64,000 nt of DNA from Mesorhizobium_B sp035998495 (GCA_035998495.1 DASYHP010000024.1:1-64000), one strand, 5' to 3'. Numbered from the stretch's first letter, positions 54,333-64,000 are shown. Translations and numbers: made by a program. Notes: generated by a model from the letters alone, not told the origin.

Positions 54333-55307
54333 ATGAAGAGAATGGTCGTTTCCCTGCTGGCCGGCGCCTTGTCGCTCGCCGCCAGCGCCGCCGCGCTCGC
54401 GGCCGATCCCGTCACGCTCCAGCTCAAATGGGTCCCGCAGTCCCAGTTCGCCGGCTACTATGTCGCCCAGGAGAAGGGTTTCTACGAGGAAGAGAACCTC
54501 GACGTCACCATCAAGCCGGGCGGTCCCGACATCGCGCCCGAGCAGGTGATCGCCGGCGGCGGCGCCGACGTGATCGTCACCTGGATGGCCGCGGCCTTGG
54601 CCGCCCGCGACAAGGGCGTGCCGCTCGTCAACATCGCCCAGCCCTTCAAGAAGGCCGGCATGCAACTCGTTTGCCCCAAGGACGGCCCGGTGCAGACCGA
54701 GGCCGACTTCAAGGGCAAGACCCTGGGCGTCTGGTTCTTCGGCAACGAATATCCGTTCTATGCCTGGATGAACAAGCTCGGCCTTTCCACCGAAGGCGGC
54801 GCAGACGGCGTCACCGTGCTCAAGCAGTCTTTCGACGTGCAACCGCTCATCCAGAAGCAGGCCGACTGCATCTCGGTGATGACCTATAACGAGTACTGGC
54901 AGTTGATCGATGCGGGCTACAAGCCCGAAGACCTCATCGTCTTCAACTACACCGCCATGGGCAACGACCTGCTCGAGGACGGGCTCTACGTGCTCGAAGA
55001 CAAGCTCCAGGACCCCGCCTTCAAGGACAAGATGGTGCGCTTCGTCCGCGCCTCCATGAAGGGCTGGCGCTATGCGGTCGAGAACCCCGAAGAGGCGGCC
55101 GAGATCGTGGTGGACAATGGCGGCCAGGACTTGAACCACCAGACTCGCATGATGGGCGAGGTAGCCAAGCTCATCGACAATGGCGACGGCAAGCTGATCG
55201 AAGAGGCCTATGAGCGCACCGAGCAGGCGCTCATGAATCAGAAGATCATCACCAAGGAGCCCGAGGGCGCCTGGACGGCCGAGATCACGGACCAGGCGGT
55301 TCAGTAG
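54333..55307 (+). CDS. ABC transporter substrate-binding protein, NMT1/THI5-like
   Basis: A periplasmic binding protein of 324 residues with a signal peptide (MKRMVVSLLAGALSLAASAA). The mature start has LKWVPQSQFAGYYVAQEKGF (about 31-50), which defines the NMT1/THI5-like family of pyrimidine, thiamine-precursor and riboflavin binders. GKTLGVWFFGNEYPFYAWM follows at about 127-145. GAGGG lies upstream of ATG at 54333. Last gene of the transporter operon, followed by a terminator. Location after hydA suggests a pyrimidine-related ligand; not proven. Confidence 0.9.
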   Translation: MKRMVVSLLAGALSLAASAAALAADPVTLQLKWVPQSQFAGYYVAQEKGFYEEENLDVTIKPGGPDIAPEQVIAGGGADVIVTWMAAALAARDKGVPLVNIAQPFKKAGMQLVCPKDGPVQTEADFKGKTLGVWFFGNEYPFYAWMNKLGLSTEGGADGVTVLKQSFDVQPLIQKQADCISVMTYNEYWQLIDAGYKPEDLIVFNYTAMGNDLLEDGLYVLEDKLQDPAFKDKMVRFVRASMKGWRYAVENPEEAAEIVVDNGGQDLNHQTRMMGEVAKLIDNGDGKLIEEAYERTEQALMNQKIITKEPEGAWTAEITDQAVQ

Positions 55308-55332
55308 GGTTCGGCTTCAAGGCTGAGACGGT

Positions 55333-55358
55333 GAAAGGGGCGGGCGACCGCCCCTTTC
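55333..55358 (+). terminator. Rho-independent-like terminator of the transporter operon
   Basis: An 11-bp perfect stem (GAAAGGGGCGG at 55333-55343, CCGCCCCTTTC at 55348-55358) with a 4-base loop lies 26 bases after the last transporter gene and is followed by ATCTTT. Confidence 0.85.
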
Positions 55359-55442
55359 ATCTTTAGGATGGGGCCGCTACTTTGGTGCTAAGGAGTCGCG
55401 CCACCACATGGTGGCAATCGCAGTTCAAGTGAGCGCGCCGAC

Positions 55443-55667
55443 ATGGAAACCATCACGCTCGAACCCGAACTCGACCGCTGGCTCACCGAGGTGGCGGCGA
55501 GGGCCGGCCGGCCCAAGCAGGACGTGGTCCGCGAGGCGGTGATCCGGGCGCTCGAGGATCTCGAAGACGTCCAAGAAGCGGACGAGGTCATGCGGCGGCT
55601 GGAGCGTGGTGAAGAGCGCACCATTCCGCTCGAAGATGTGGTGCGCCGCCTTGGCTTGGAGGATTGA
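55443..55667 (+). CDS. RelB-type ribbon-helix-helix antitoxin
   Basis: An antitoxin of 74 residues: METITLEPELDRWLTEVAAR with the ribbon-helix-helix DNA-binding pattern, then a charged helical tail ending EDVVRRLGLED. Such proteins repress their own operon and bind the paired toxin. It starts 85 bases after the ABC-operon terminator and overlaps the next gene, so the two form a module. Confidence 0.82.
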   Translation: METITLEPELDRWLTEVAARAGRPKQDVVREAVIRALEDLEDVQEADEVMRRLERGEERTIPLEDVVRRLGLED

Positions 55668-55917
55668 GCTTTCGGAAACTGCCGAAAGGAAGCTTCGCCG
55701 CCTTGACCCGCAGGTTTTCCGCCGGCTTCTCTCATTCCTGCGAACAAGGATTGCCGCCCTGGACGACCCTCGCAGCATTGGAGAGGCCCTTTCGGGCAAA
55801 CTGCGCGGCTACGGGAAGTATCGCGTTGGCGACTGTCGGCTGATCTGCAACATCATTGATGATCGCCTCGTCGTCGTAGTGGTCAGGATCGGCCAGCGAA
55901 GCGACGTCTGTCAGTAA
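55651..55917 (+). CDS. RelE/ParE-type toxin
   Basis: A toxin of 88 residues of the RelE/ParE superfamily. Start TTG at 55651 gives MAWRIELSETAERKLRRLDP; the rest includes RLLSFLRTRIAALDDPRSIG, LRGYGKYRVGDCRLICNI and the C-terminal beta strand VVVVVRIGQRSDVCQ. RelE members cut mRNA on the ribosome, ParE members poison gyrase; sequence alone does not decide. It overlaps the antitoxin gene by 17 bases and has no visible lesion. The C-terminus has Ser and Cys near the place where RelE proteins usually carry His-Arg. Confidence 0.8.
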   Translation: MAWRIELSETAERKLRRLDPQVFRRLLSFLRTRIAALDDPRSIGEALSGKLRGYGKYRVGDCRLICNIIDDRLVVVVVRIGQRSDVCQ

Positions 55918-56025
55918 GGCGCGTCGCTGAACCGGCGGTCGCGTTGCTCCTGCTGGTCTTGGTTCGCATAGCTGCCGCCGCGTCGAGCTTGGCGTGGTTA
56001 CGGCCGCAGGATGAGATTGCTTGGC

Positions 56026-56924
56026 TCACTCGCCAAACACCAGCGAGTGATGCGCCGCGCAGCCGGCAAGCGCCCCGTCGGCCACCGCCGTTGAAAGATT
56101 GCCGCCTTCCCGTGCAGCGTCGCCGCAGGCGAACACGCCGGGCGCGGTGGTGGCCTTGTTCTCTTCCGTCTTGATATACGGTCCGAACGGCCCCTCGGCG
56201 AATTCGCAGCCCAGCATGCGCGCGAGCGGGCTTGGGTCTTTCGCTACGGTGTGGATGAACAGACCGGCGAATTTTTCCCGGCGACCGTCCGCCAGCAGGA
56301 GCCCGACGCCGTCGGGCTCAGCCGCCTCGACGGCCCTCACCGGCGTCCGATCCAGCCCGATGCCGCGCTGCTCGAGCAACTGCCGCTGCTCGTCGTCGGG
56401 CTCGAAGGCACCGTTCAGGAACAGCGTCGTCTCGCCCCATTCCGAAACCATCATGGCGTGGGTGAACGCGCTCGCGCCGTCGGCCAGCACGGCGAGCCGG
56501 CCGTTTTCCAGCTCATAGGCATGGCAGTAGGGGCAGTGGAACACGCCCACGCCCCAAAGCTCCTCCACGCCGGGCAAGTCGGGCAGGGCGTCCACCACGC
56601 CATTGGCGAGGATCAGCCGCTTGCCCTCGCGCCGCCGGCCGCGATCGTCCGTCACCGCGAAACCGCCGTCCACGCGCTCCGCCGTTTCGGCGCGCGCCTC
56701 CACGATCTCGACGGTCGGGTAGGCCAGCACCTGCTCGCGCGCGTCCGCGACGATCTCATCCGGCGGGCGGCCGTCATGGCCGAGCAGCCCGTGCGCGTTC
56801 TTGGCATAGCGGTTGCGGCGCGAGCCCGCGTCGATGATCGCACCTTTCGCCTGGCGCGGCCGAGCTGAAGCGCCGCTGCCAAGCCCGCGTAAGAGCCGCC
56901 TACGATGATCACGTCATGCTGCAC
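56026..56924 (-). pseudogene. Thioredoxin-reductase-like flavoprotein, frameshifted
   Basis: An NAD(P)/FAD-dependent oxidoreductase of the thioredoxin-reductase-like family. GTG at 56924 begins MQHDVIIVGGSYAGLAAALQ, an intact FAD motif, and the frame fails at about residue 28 after ARRKV. Adding one base near 56840 (a G on the coding strand) restores IIDAGSRRNRYAKNAHGLL and joins the long downstream frame, giving a normal 299-residue protein. That frame contains FHCPYCHAYE, a CxxC redox site, and FACGDAAREGG, the C-terminal FAD motif. A sequencing error is an alternative to true mutation. Confidence 0.85.
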
Positions 56925-57093
56925 GTGAAGTTTCCTTTCGATCCTGCGGCGCGGCCAGGCATCGGCCGGCCAGGCCGCCGCCATGCCGCTCGTAACGGCG
57001 CTCATAAGCGCGCGAACCACCTCTTCGTCACTCGCAAATCATGGTCGAGGGCGCGGTTTCACCCTCGCCGGGTGGCGCCGATGAAGCCCTGGG

Positions 57094-58746
57094 TCAGCGC
57101 CCTTCGCGGATCTCCGTCAGCGTCCTGCTCGGCGTGATCGCCTCGACGTCGAGCCTGATCTCCACGATGGCCGGTTTTCGGCTCACCCGCGCGCGCTCGA
57201 AGGCGGCGGGAAAATCTTCCGTGTGCTCCACCACCTCGCCATGCCCGCCATAGGCGCGGGCCAGCGCCGCAAAGTCGGGGTTGTTGAGATTGGTCGCCGA
57301 CACGCGGCCCGGATGCTGCCGCTCCTGGTGCATGCGGATCGTGCCGTAGGACCCGTTGTTCACCAGCACGACCGTGATCGTCGCGCCATATTGCACCGCG
57401 GTCGCGAACTCCTGCCCGTTCATCAGGAAATCCCCGTCGCCGGAAAAAACCACCACCTCGCGGGCGGGAAACATCAGCTTGGCCGCCACGCCCGCCGGCG
57501 GGCCGTAACCCATGGAGCCGGAGGTGGGCGCGGCCTGTGTGCCCCACTGGCGAAAACGGTGGAAGCGATGCACCCAGGTCGCGAAATTTCCCGCGCCGTT
57601 GCAGAGAATCGCGTCGGGCGGAAGCACCTCTTCCAGATGGGCGATGATCGGCCCCATCTGAACGCAGCCCGGCCCTGTCGCGGGTGGCGTGGACCAGGCG
57701 CGGTAAGCCCCGTGAAGCGCGGCCGCGCGGTCGGCGAAGGGCGGCAGGTTGGCCGGCAGCCTCTCCGCCAAAGCCCCGGTGAACGCCGCCGGCGTCGCGT
57801 GGATGGCGAGCGCAGGGCGATACACCCGGCCGAGCTCGCCTGCGTCGGGGTGGACATGCACCAGCGTCTGGTCGGGGTAGGGGCTCTTCAGCAGCGTGTA
57901 GTCGGAGGACGGCATTTCGCCCAAACGCCCGCCGATCAGCAGCACGAGGTCGGCCTCGCGGATCGCCGCCCCGAGCTTCGGGTTGATGCCGATGCCGACA
58001 TCCCCAGCATAACAGGGATGCAGGTGGTCGAAGAGCATCTGCCGCCGGAACGAGCAGCCCACCGGCAGGCCCCAGGCCTCGGCCGCCTTCTGCATGTCGC
58101 TCACGGCGCGTTCGCTCCAGCGCGAGCCGCCGAGGATCGCGATGGGCCGCTCCGCGCTTTGCAGGAGGCGGAGCAACTCGTCCATCTCGGGCTTGCCGGG
58201 CCGGGTCTCCACGGGCGCAAAGGGTTTGGCCGCCGGCGCCTCCGCTTCGTCCAGAAGCATGTCTTCGGGTAGCGACACCACCACCGGCCCCGGGCGGCCG
58301 GACAAGGCCACGGCGAAGGCGCGCGTGACGAGTTCGGGGATGCGCCGCGCATCGTCGATCTCCACCACCCATTTGGCGATTGGCCCGAAAAAGGCGCGAA
58401 AATCCACCTCCTGGAAGGCCTCGCGATCCCTGATTCCCCGCGCGACCTGCCCGATGAACAGGATCAGGGGGGAAGAGTCCTGCATGGCGATGTGGACGCC
58501 CGCCGAGGCGTTGGTGGCGCCGGGCCCGCGCGTGACCATGCAGATGCCCGGCCTGCCCGTCAGCCGCCCCTCGCAGTCCGCCATCATGGCGGCGCCGCCT
58601 TCCTGCCGGCAGACGACCGAACGGATAGGTGAATCGTGCAGCGCGTCGAGCACTTCGAGATAGCTTTCGCCGGGCACGAGATAGACGCGCTCGACGCCGT
58701 TGGCTTCCAGCGCCTCCACGATCAGGCGTCCGCCGGTTCTTGGCAT
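57094..58746 (-). CDS. Acetolactate-synthase-like thiamine-diphosphate enzyme
   Basis: A ThDP-dependent enzyme of 550 residues. The N-terminal domain has VYLVPGESYLEVLDAL, the catalytic glutamate in CRQEGGAAMMA (about 46-56) and MVTRGPGATNASAGVHIAMQ (about 70-89). The C-terminal cofactor motif starts FSGDGDFLMNGQEFATAVQY and ends at VVLVNNGSYGTIRMHQE (about 435-475). The usual ALS small subunit ilvH is not adjacent. Substrate may be pyruvate, glyoxylate or another 2-oxo acid; related proteins are often annotated only as ThDP-binding. ATG at 58746 gives the family start. Confidence 0.88.
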   Translation of the reverse strand: MPRTGGRLIVEALEANGVERVYLVPGESYLEVLDALHDSPIRSVVCRQEGGAAMMADCEGRLTGRPGICMVTRGPGATNASAGVHIAMQDSSPLILFIGQVARGIRDREAFQEVDFRAFFGPIAKWVVEIDDARRIPELVTRAFAVALSGRPGPVVVSLPEDMLLDEAEAPAAKPFAPVETRPGKPEMDELLRLLQSAERPIAILGGSRWSERAVSDMQKAAEAWGLPVGCSFRRQMLFDHLHPCYAGDVGIGINPKLGAAIREADLVLLIGGRLGEMPSSDYTLLKSPYPDQTLVHVHPDAGELGRVYRPALAIHATPAAFTGALAERLPANLPPFADRAAALHGAYRAWSTPPATGPGCVQMGPIIAHLEEVLPPDAILCNGAGNFATWVHRFHRFRQWGTQAAPTSGSMGYGPPAGVAAKLMFPAREVVVFSGDGDFLMNGQEFATAVQYGATITVVLVNNGSYGTIRMHQERQHPGRVSATNLNNPDFAALARAYGGHGEVVEHTEDFPAAFERARVSRKPAIVEIRLDVEAITPSRTLTEIREGR

Positions 58747-58803
58747 TCAAGGTCTCCGAAGGTTCGGTACGAGGTGGGCTCTATCAGCGACGGGCCGGCG
58801 CTG

Positions 58804-59742
58804 TCACCTCTGCGCCAGCACGGCGGAGTCCACCCAATCCGCGAACTCCGCCATGATGAGGTGGCGATTCGGCTCGTTGAGGGATTCGTGCCGGGTTTCG
58901 GCGTAAACCTTTGCTGTGACGTCGGAAAACTCCATCCGCTTCATGCGCCGACTCAACTGGAGCACGGCTTCCCCTCTGTTCGTGGCCGGGTCTTTGGCCC
59001 CGCCAACGAGATGGAAGGGTCGGGCGCGCGGGACATCGCCGAAGTTGTGGTCGTCGGCGCCGAGGAAAATCAGGTCGAACACGTCCCGCCACATGGAAAC
59101 CGAGGGCGGCCAGCCGCAAAGCGGGTCGGCGAGGTAGGCGTCCACCTCCGCCGGATCGCGCGAGAGCCAGTCGAAGGACGTGCGCGCGTGCGGGATCGCT
59201 TCGCCCCAGGCCTGGAAGGTGAGCCGGGGCAAAAGGCGTGAGGGCGCATCCGAGCCGAGCCGAAACGTTTCCCAGGCAAGCATCGCCCGCGCGAGCCGGC
59301 CCGCCAGGCCGGCGGAGAAGTTCGCGTTCCAGACGCCCACGCCCGCGGCGCGACCTGGGTGCCGCAGCACGAAATTGAGCGCTATCAGCCCGCCCATGGA
59401 ATGGCCGAACACGATGACCGGCACGCCGGGGTGTTCGGCCGCGATCACGTCATGCACGGTCGCGACGTCCGCGGTCACCTTGGCCGCGCCATCGCGCTCG
59501 GCGAAGCGGCCGAGCGGCGCGTCGGGCGCTCTCGTGCGGCCATGGCCGCGGTGATCGTGGGCGTAAGCGGCGAAGCCGCGCTCGGCCAGGAAACCAGCGA
59601 ACCGGCCATAGCGCGCGGCGTGCTCGGCCAGCCCATGGTTGATCTGCACCACGGCGCGCGGCATCCCGTCGGGCCGCGCCACCAGCAGGCGCAGCGCCGC
59701 GCCCGTCGGCGACGAGATCGTCCGTTCGTCCTGAAAGCTCAT
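58804..59742 (-). CDS. Alpha/beta hydrolase, monoacylglycerol-lipase-like
   Basis: A serine hydrolase of 312 residues (hydrolase_4 / S33 group). INHGLAEHAARYGRFAGFLA is at about 34-53, YAHDHRGHGRT at about 60, the nucleophile elbow GHSMGG (about 113), GGAKDPATN with the acid residue, and a late catalytic His in ETRHESLNE. Monoacylglycerol lipase or lysophospholipase activity is usual for this pattern. Start at 59742 (MSFQDERTI) is preferred; the frame extends to 59817. Located 57 bases upstream of the ThDP-enzyme gene start, in the same direction. Confidence 0.88.
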   Translation of the reverse strand: MSFQDERTISSPTGAALRLLVARPDGMPRAVVQINHGLAEHAARYGRFAGFLAERGFAAYAHDHRGHGRTRAPDAPLGRFAERDGAAKVTADVATVHDVIAAEHPGVPVIVFGHSMGGLIALNFVLRHPGRAAGVGVWNANFSAGLAGRLARAMLAWETFRLGSDAPSRLLPRLTFQAWGEAIPHARTSFDWLSRDPAEVDAYLADPLCGWPPSVSMWRDVFDLIFLGADDHNFGDVPRARPFHLVGGAKDPATNRGEAVLQLSRRMKRMEFSDVTAKVYAETRHESLNEPNRHLIMAEFADWVDSAVLAQR

Positions 59743-59843
59743 CGCTTGCTCGGGCCGAACCCGATTGCGGATGCGGCCGCGCTCGCATACATAGCCGCCA
59801 ACTCCCGCAACCCTCATTCAGACAAACGCCAGGATTTTTGCGC

Positions 59844-61493
<1,650 letters not shown>

Positions 61494-61610
61494 GGCGGAG
61501 GGGCCGGAAGCAGGCGGCTTGGCGGCGACGCCAAGGTGCTCTATTGGCCGAAAGAACGATTCGTTCGGACGCGGCTCTTTTGACGTTCGCGCCCTGGGGA
61601 ATAGAGCATC

Positions 61611-62003
61611 ATGGCGTCACCCGCTGCTGACCTTGCCGCCGGCCTGTCGGTCTTCGTCGTGGAGGACGAGGCGCTCGTGGCGCTCAACCTGGAGGACATG
61701 CTGGCCGAGCTGGGCTGCTCGATCATCGGCCCCGTGATGCGGCTCGATCGGGCCGAAAAGATGCTCGAAGACGGCATCAGCGCCGATGTCGCCATCCTCG
61801 ATGTCAACGTGGCGGGGCAGATGATCTTCCCCTTCGCCAAGCGGCTCGCCGAACGGGGCATGCCTATCGTGCTGGCCACGGGCTATGGCAGCGCCGGCCT
61901 GCCCGACGACTTCCGCCACATGACGATCCTGCAGAAGCCCTATACCTTGGACGACGTGGCCTTGGGCCTCAGATCGGCCGTTGCCAAGGGAGGGGGGAAA
62001 TGA
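61611..62003 (+). CDS. Stand-alone CheY-like response-regulator receiver
   Basis: A receiver domain of 130 residues with no output domain. It has the acidic pair in VFVVEDEALVALNLEDMLAE (about 14-33), the phosphorylatable Asp at residue 64 in VAILDVNVAG, the Thr-type switch in LATGYGS and the conserved Lys in LQKPYTLDDV (about 108). Such single-domain proteins in Rhizobiales often take part in phosphorelays with HWE/HisKA_2 kinases. No kinase gene is adjacent. It overlaps the next gene by four bases. Confidence 0.9.
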   Translation: MASPAADLAAGLSVFVVEDEALVALNLEDMLAELGCSIIGPVMRLDRAEKMLEDGISADVAILDVNVAGQMIFPFAKRLAERGMPIVLATGYGSAGLPDDFRHMTILQKPYTLDDVALGLRSAVAKGGGK

Positions 62004-62323
62004 AGAAGGGTTCGATCCTGTTTGTCGCGGCGGCAGTCATTCTGCCCGCCGGCGGGGCTTACGCCAAGCCGGCGCAATGCTTCACCACCGACGACGGCCA
62101 CTATGCCTGCGACTTCCGGGCCAACGATCGGCAAGGCAGCTTCACGATCACGGCGGATGGCAAGCCCACCTACATCCTCGTGGTGGACGAGCCCGGCACG
62201 GCCTTCGGCTATCTCAACATGGGCGACCGCAATGTCGCGCTGCCCGGCACCTTCCAGCGCGAACGCGCCGATCCGGCCTGCTGGCGCAACACCGACACGG
62301 ATGTGCGGGTCTGCGCTTGGTAG
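62000..62323 (+). CDS. Small secreted protein of unknown function
   Basis: A protein of 107 residues with a signal peptide (MKKGSILFVAAAVILPAGGA, cleavage near YAKP). The mature part is beta-rich and has four cysteines (CFTTDDGHYACDF and CWRNTDTDVRVC), suggesting two disulfides. No known family was recognised. ATG at 62000 overlaps the response-regulator stop by four bases (ATGA), so the two are translationally coupled. Confidence 0.72.
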   Translation: MKKGSILFVAAAVILPAGGAYAKPAQCFTTDDGHYACDFRANDRQGSFTITADGKPTYILVVDEPGTAFGYLNMGDRNVALPGTFQRERADPACWRNTDTDVRVCAW

Positions 62324-62487
62324 CGCCATCCCGGCGCAGCCCCCCGCGTCCGCCTTCCATCCGCGCCGTCATGCTTTGGCCTTAAGCGCGCGTCAACAGC
62401 CCTCGCCGAGGCTGTGAGTCGAGCCTGTCAGGTGGGGACGGGGCGGCGGAGGCGGGCAGAGGCTCGCGGCGGCCGCAGAGGGCGGGC

Positions 62488-63609
62488 ATGGAACGCGTCA
62501 TCATCAGCGGCATCGGCGTGGAGATCCCGCCGACGGCCATCTCGAACGAGGAACTGGTCGCCTGCTTCAACGCCTGGGCGTCCGACGAGAACGCGCGCCG
62601 CGCGGCGAAAAACCTTCCGGCGCTGCCGCTCTCCGACGCCGCCTTCATCGAGCACGCCTCGGGCATCAGGCAGCGCCATGTGCTCTTTCCCGAAGGCGTG
62701 CTCGACCCCCGGCGCATGACCCCGAAGATCCCTGAGCGCGACGATGACGAGCTTTCCGTCCAGGCGGAGTTCGGGTGCAGGGCCGCGAGGGCTGCGCTCG
62801 GCGAGGCGGGCCTCGATGGCGGCGCGATCGACATGGTGATCTGCTCGACCTCGCACCCGCAGCGTCTCTACCCGGCCGTCGCCATCGAGATCCAGAGCGC
62901 GCTCGAGGCGCGGGGCGCCGCCTTCGACATGAATCTGGGCTGCGCCTCGGCGGCGGCCGCTCTGCACCTCGCCTTCAGCCTGGTGCGCTCGGGCGCGCAG
63001 CGCCGGGTGCTCGTGGTCACGCCGGAGATCATCACCGGCCATCTCGACTTCCGCGACCGCCAAACGCATTTCATCTTCGGCGACGCCGCCGTGGCGGTGG
63101 TGGTCGAGGCCTGGAACGGCATGAGCGACCAGAGCGGGCGCTTCGAGGTGCTGAACACCGCGGTGTGGACGGAGTTCTCCAACAACATCCGCACCAATTT
63201 CGGCTATCTCCAGCGCGCCGCCCAGGACGACACGTCCGCCCTCCGCATGGAAGGCAAGCTCATCAAGCAGCAGGGCAACCGCGTCTTCAAGGAGGTGTCG
63301 ATGGGCGTGCATCGCGTCATCGACGAGTTCCTGCAGGCCAACGGGTTGGGCGTGGAGGGCATCCGCCGCTTCTGGCTGCACCAGGCGAACGCGCGCATGA
63401 ACGCGATGATCCTCAAGCTCGCGCTTGGGCAGGAGGCCGATCAGGACCGTGCGCCCACCGTCTTGGAGCGGGTCGGCAACACGGCCGCGGCCGGCGCGGT
63501 GATCGCGCTTCACGAGAACCGGCACGACCTCCAGACGGGCGATCTCGGCGTGCTCTGCGCCTTCGGCGCGGGCTATTCCATCGGCGCGGGGCTGCTTCGG
63601 AAGCTCTGA
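62488..63609 (+). CDS. Beta-ketoacyl-ACP synthase III-like enzyme
   Basis: A thiolase-fold condensing enzyme of 373 residues, longer than housekeeping FabH (about 320). The active-site cysteine is in MNLGCASAAAALHLAF (about 152), the histidine in WLHQANARMNAMI (about 298) and the asparagine in GNTAAAGAVIALH (about 331). An N-terminal insert (about 45-75) includes FIEHASGIRQRHVL, as in FabH-like enzymes outside primary fatty-acid synthesis. No fatty-acid genes are adjacent. Identity as condensing enzyme is firm, the substrate is unknown. Confidence 0.86.
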   Translation: MERVIISGIGVEIPPTAISNEELVACFNAWASDENARRAAKNLPALPLSDAAFIEHASGIRQRHVLFPEGVLDPRRMTPKIPERDDDELSVQAEFGCRAARAALGEAGLDGGAIDMVICSTSHPQRLYPAVAIEIQSALEARGAAFDMNLGCASAAAALHLAFSLVRSGAQRRVLVVTPEIITGHLDFRDRQTHFIFGDAAVAVVVEAWNGMSDQSGRFEVLNTAVWTEFSNNIRTNFGYLQRAAQDDTSALRMEGKLIKQQGNRVFKEVSMGVHRVIDEFLQANGLGVEGIRRFWLHQANARMNAMILKLALGQEADQDRAPTVLERVGNTAAAGAVIALHENRHDLQTGDLGVLCAFGAGYSIGAGLLRKL

Positions 63610-63743
63610 ACCATCGGAGAGCGTGAAGAACCCATCGTCAAATCGGGTTGGACGGCCGAAAAATTCGGCGGCAGAATAAGATCGGGTGGAGGCGCCAAGG
63701 GGTGTTGGGCGCCATCGGGACTGTTGGAGGGGAGGGGGCAACC

Positions 63744-64000
63744 ATGCTCAACATCGTCGCTGCACCGGAGCGGGAGATCGTTCCCGCGCGCAAGATCGCG
63801 GGCACGGTCGCGGGAACGTTCCTTGCAGGCGGCGGTCACTTCGAGACCGTCGCGGCGGAGGCCCTGACCGTCACCTTCCAGGGTGTGCAAGGCGACCTGC
63901 ACGCCGGCGACACACGGGCTTCCGGGAGCCGCGAGCCCTGGTATCCGCGCGGCACGGAGATGCGCAACGAGCGCCAGCTCTCGATCGTCGCGCCCGACGA
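63744..64000 (+). CDS. MOSC-domain protein, cut by the window end
   Basis: The first 85 residues of a probable MOSC-domain protein. MOSC domains bind molybdenum cofactor or act as sulfur carriers. Seen are VTFQGVQGDLHAGDTRASGS, the family's early GD.H.G motif, and EMRNERQLSIVAPDE. ATG at 63744 is preceded by a G-rich ribosome site (GGAGG). The end lies beyond the window, so the conserved cysteine and total length cannot be checked. Confidence 0.8.
   Translation, partial: MLNIVAAPEREIVPARKIAGTVAGTFLAGGGHFETVAAEALTVTFQGVQGDLHAGDTRASGSREPWYPRGTEMRNERQLSIVAPD

Noticed and set aside
63655..63669. GCCGAA-AAA-TTCGGC hairpin before the MOSC gene
   Set aside because: A six-base stem without a T-run is not enough for a terminator call, and no regulatory family is recognised.

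Overview
The window is about 64 kb of G+C-rich bacterial chromosome and looks like an alphaproteobacterium of the order Hyphomicrobiales (Rhizobiales). The evidence is gene content and order: dnaG next to rpoD, HlyU-, YcgN- and SIMPL-type genes, a GguC (AraD1-type) protein, the PreT/PreA pyrimidine dehydrogenase pair, and a RIME-like palindromic intergenic element. No rRNA, CRISPR array, transposase or phage gene was seen. Genus cannot be fixed from the sequence alone.

Layout. (1) 1-5.7 kb: the end of dnaG, rpoD with a clear terminator, a LysE-type exporter, a Uma2-type protein, a YjbQ protein and an HlyU-family protein. (2) 5.7-15.6 kb: mixed housekeeping and stress genes. These include a large OmpA-family protein with alternating acidic and basic low-complexity blocks, YcgN and SIMPL proteins, a CAU-anticodon tRNA, two short-chain dehydrogenases, a cNMP-domain/thioredoxin-reductase-like fusion without redox cysteines, GguC and a membrane protein. 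(3) 15.7-22.7 kb: a carotenoid locus with type 2 IPP isomerase (fni), crtE, and an overlapping operon crtX-crtY-crtI-crtB. This covers IPP to beta-carotene and glucosylation; the hydroxylase CrtZ that zeaxanthin glucoside would need is not in the window. (4) 22.7-33.2 kb: a YegS-type lipid kinase, an orphan sulfate-binding protein, and a bacterial alpha-2-macroglobulin gene followed by pbpC, with a RIME-like inverted-repeat element between the two. (5) 33.6-40.2 kb: a complete peptide-type ABC importer with a fused double ATPase.

(6) 41.8-55.4 kb: a reductive pyrimidine-degradation locus. It holds preT-preA (dihydropyrimidine dehydrogenase), a RutR-like TetR regulator, a beta-alanine-type aminotransferase, a cupin protein, an N-carbamoyl-beta-alanine amidohydrolase, hydA (dihydropyrimidinase), and a four-gene NMT1/THI5-type ABC transporter that is a candidate importer for the pathway. 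Two sites resembling the RutR operator (TTGACCA-N2-TGGTCAA) lie just upstream of preT and of the aminotransferase. Foreign small genes sit in the seams: a VapBC module whose toxin is broken by a perfect 19-bp tandem duplication, a MazEF-type module whose toxin has an in-frame amber codon, and a winged-helix-like small gene inside the transporter operon. A third, apparently intact, RelBE-type module follows the transporter terminator.

(7) 56-64 kb: a thioredoxin-reductase-like pseudogene (one-base deletion), a thiamine-diphosphate enzyme, an alpha/beta hydrolase, the translation factor EttA, a stand-alone response-regulator receiver overlapping a secreted protein, a ketoacyl-ACP-synthase-III-like enzyme, and the start of a MOSC-domain gene.

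No clearly new enzymatic system was found. The most useful observations are the paired operator sites in the pyrimidine locus, the three recently broken genes whose lesions can be read directly, two long palindromic elements, and the cysteine-free redox-fold fusion.
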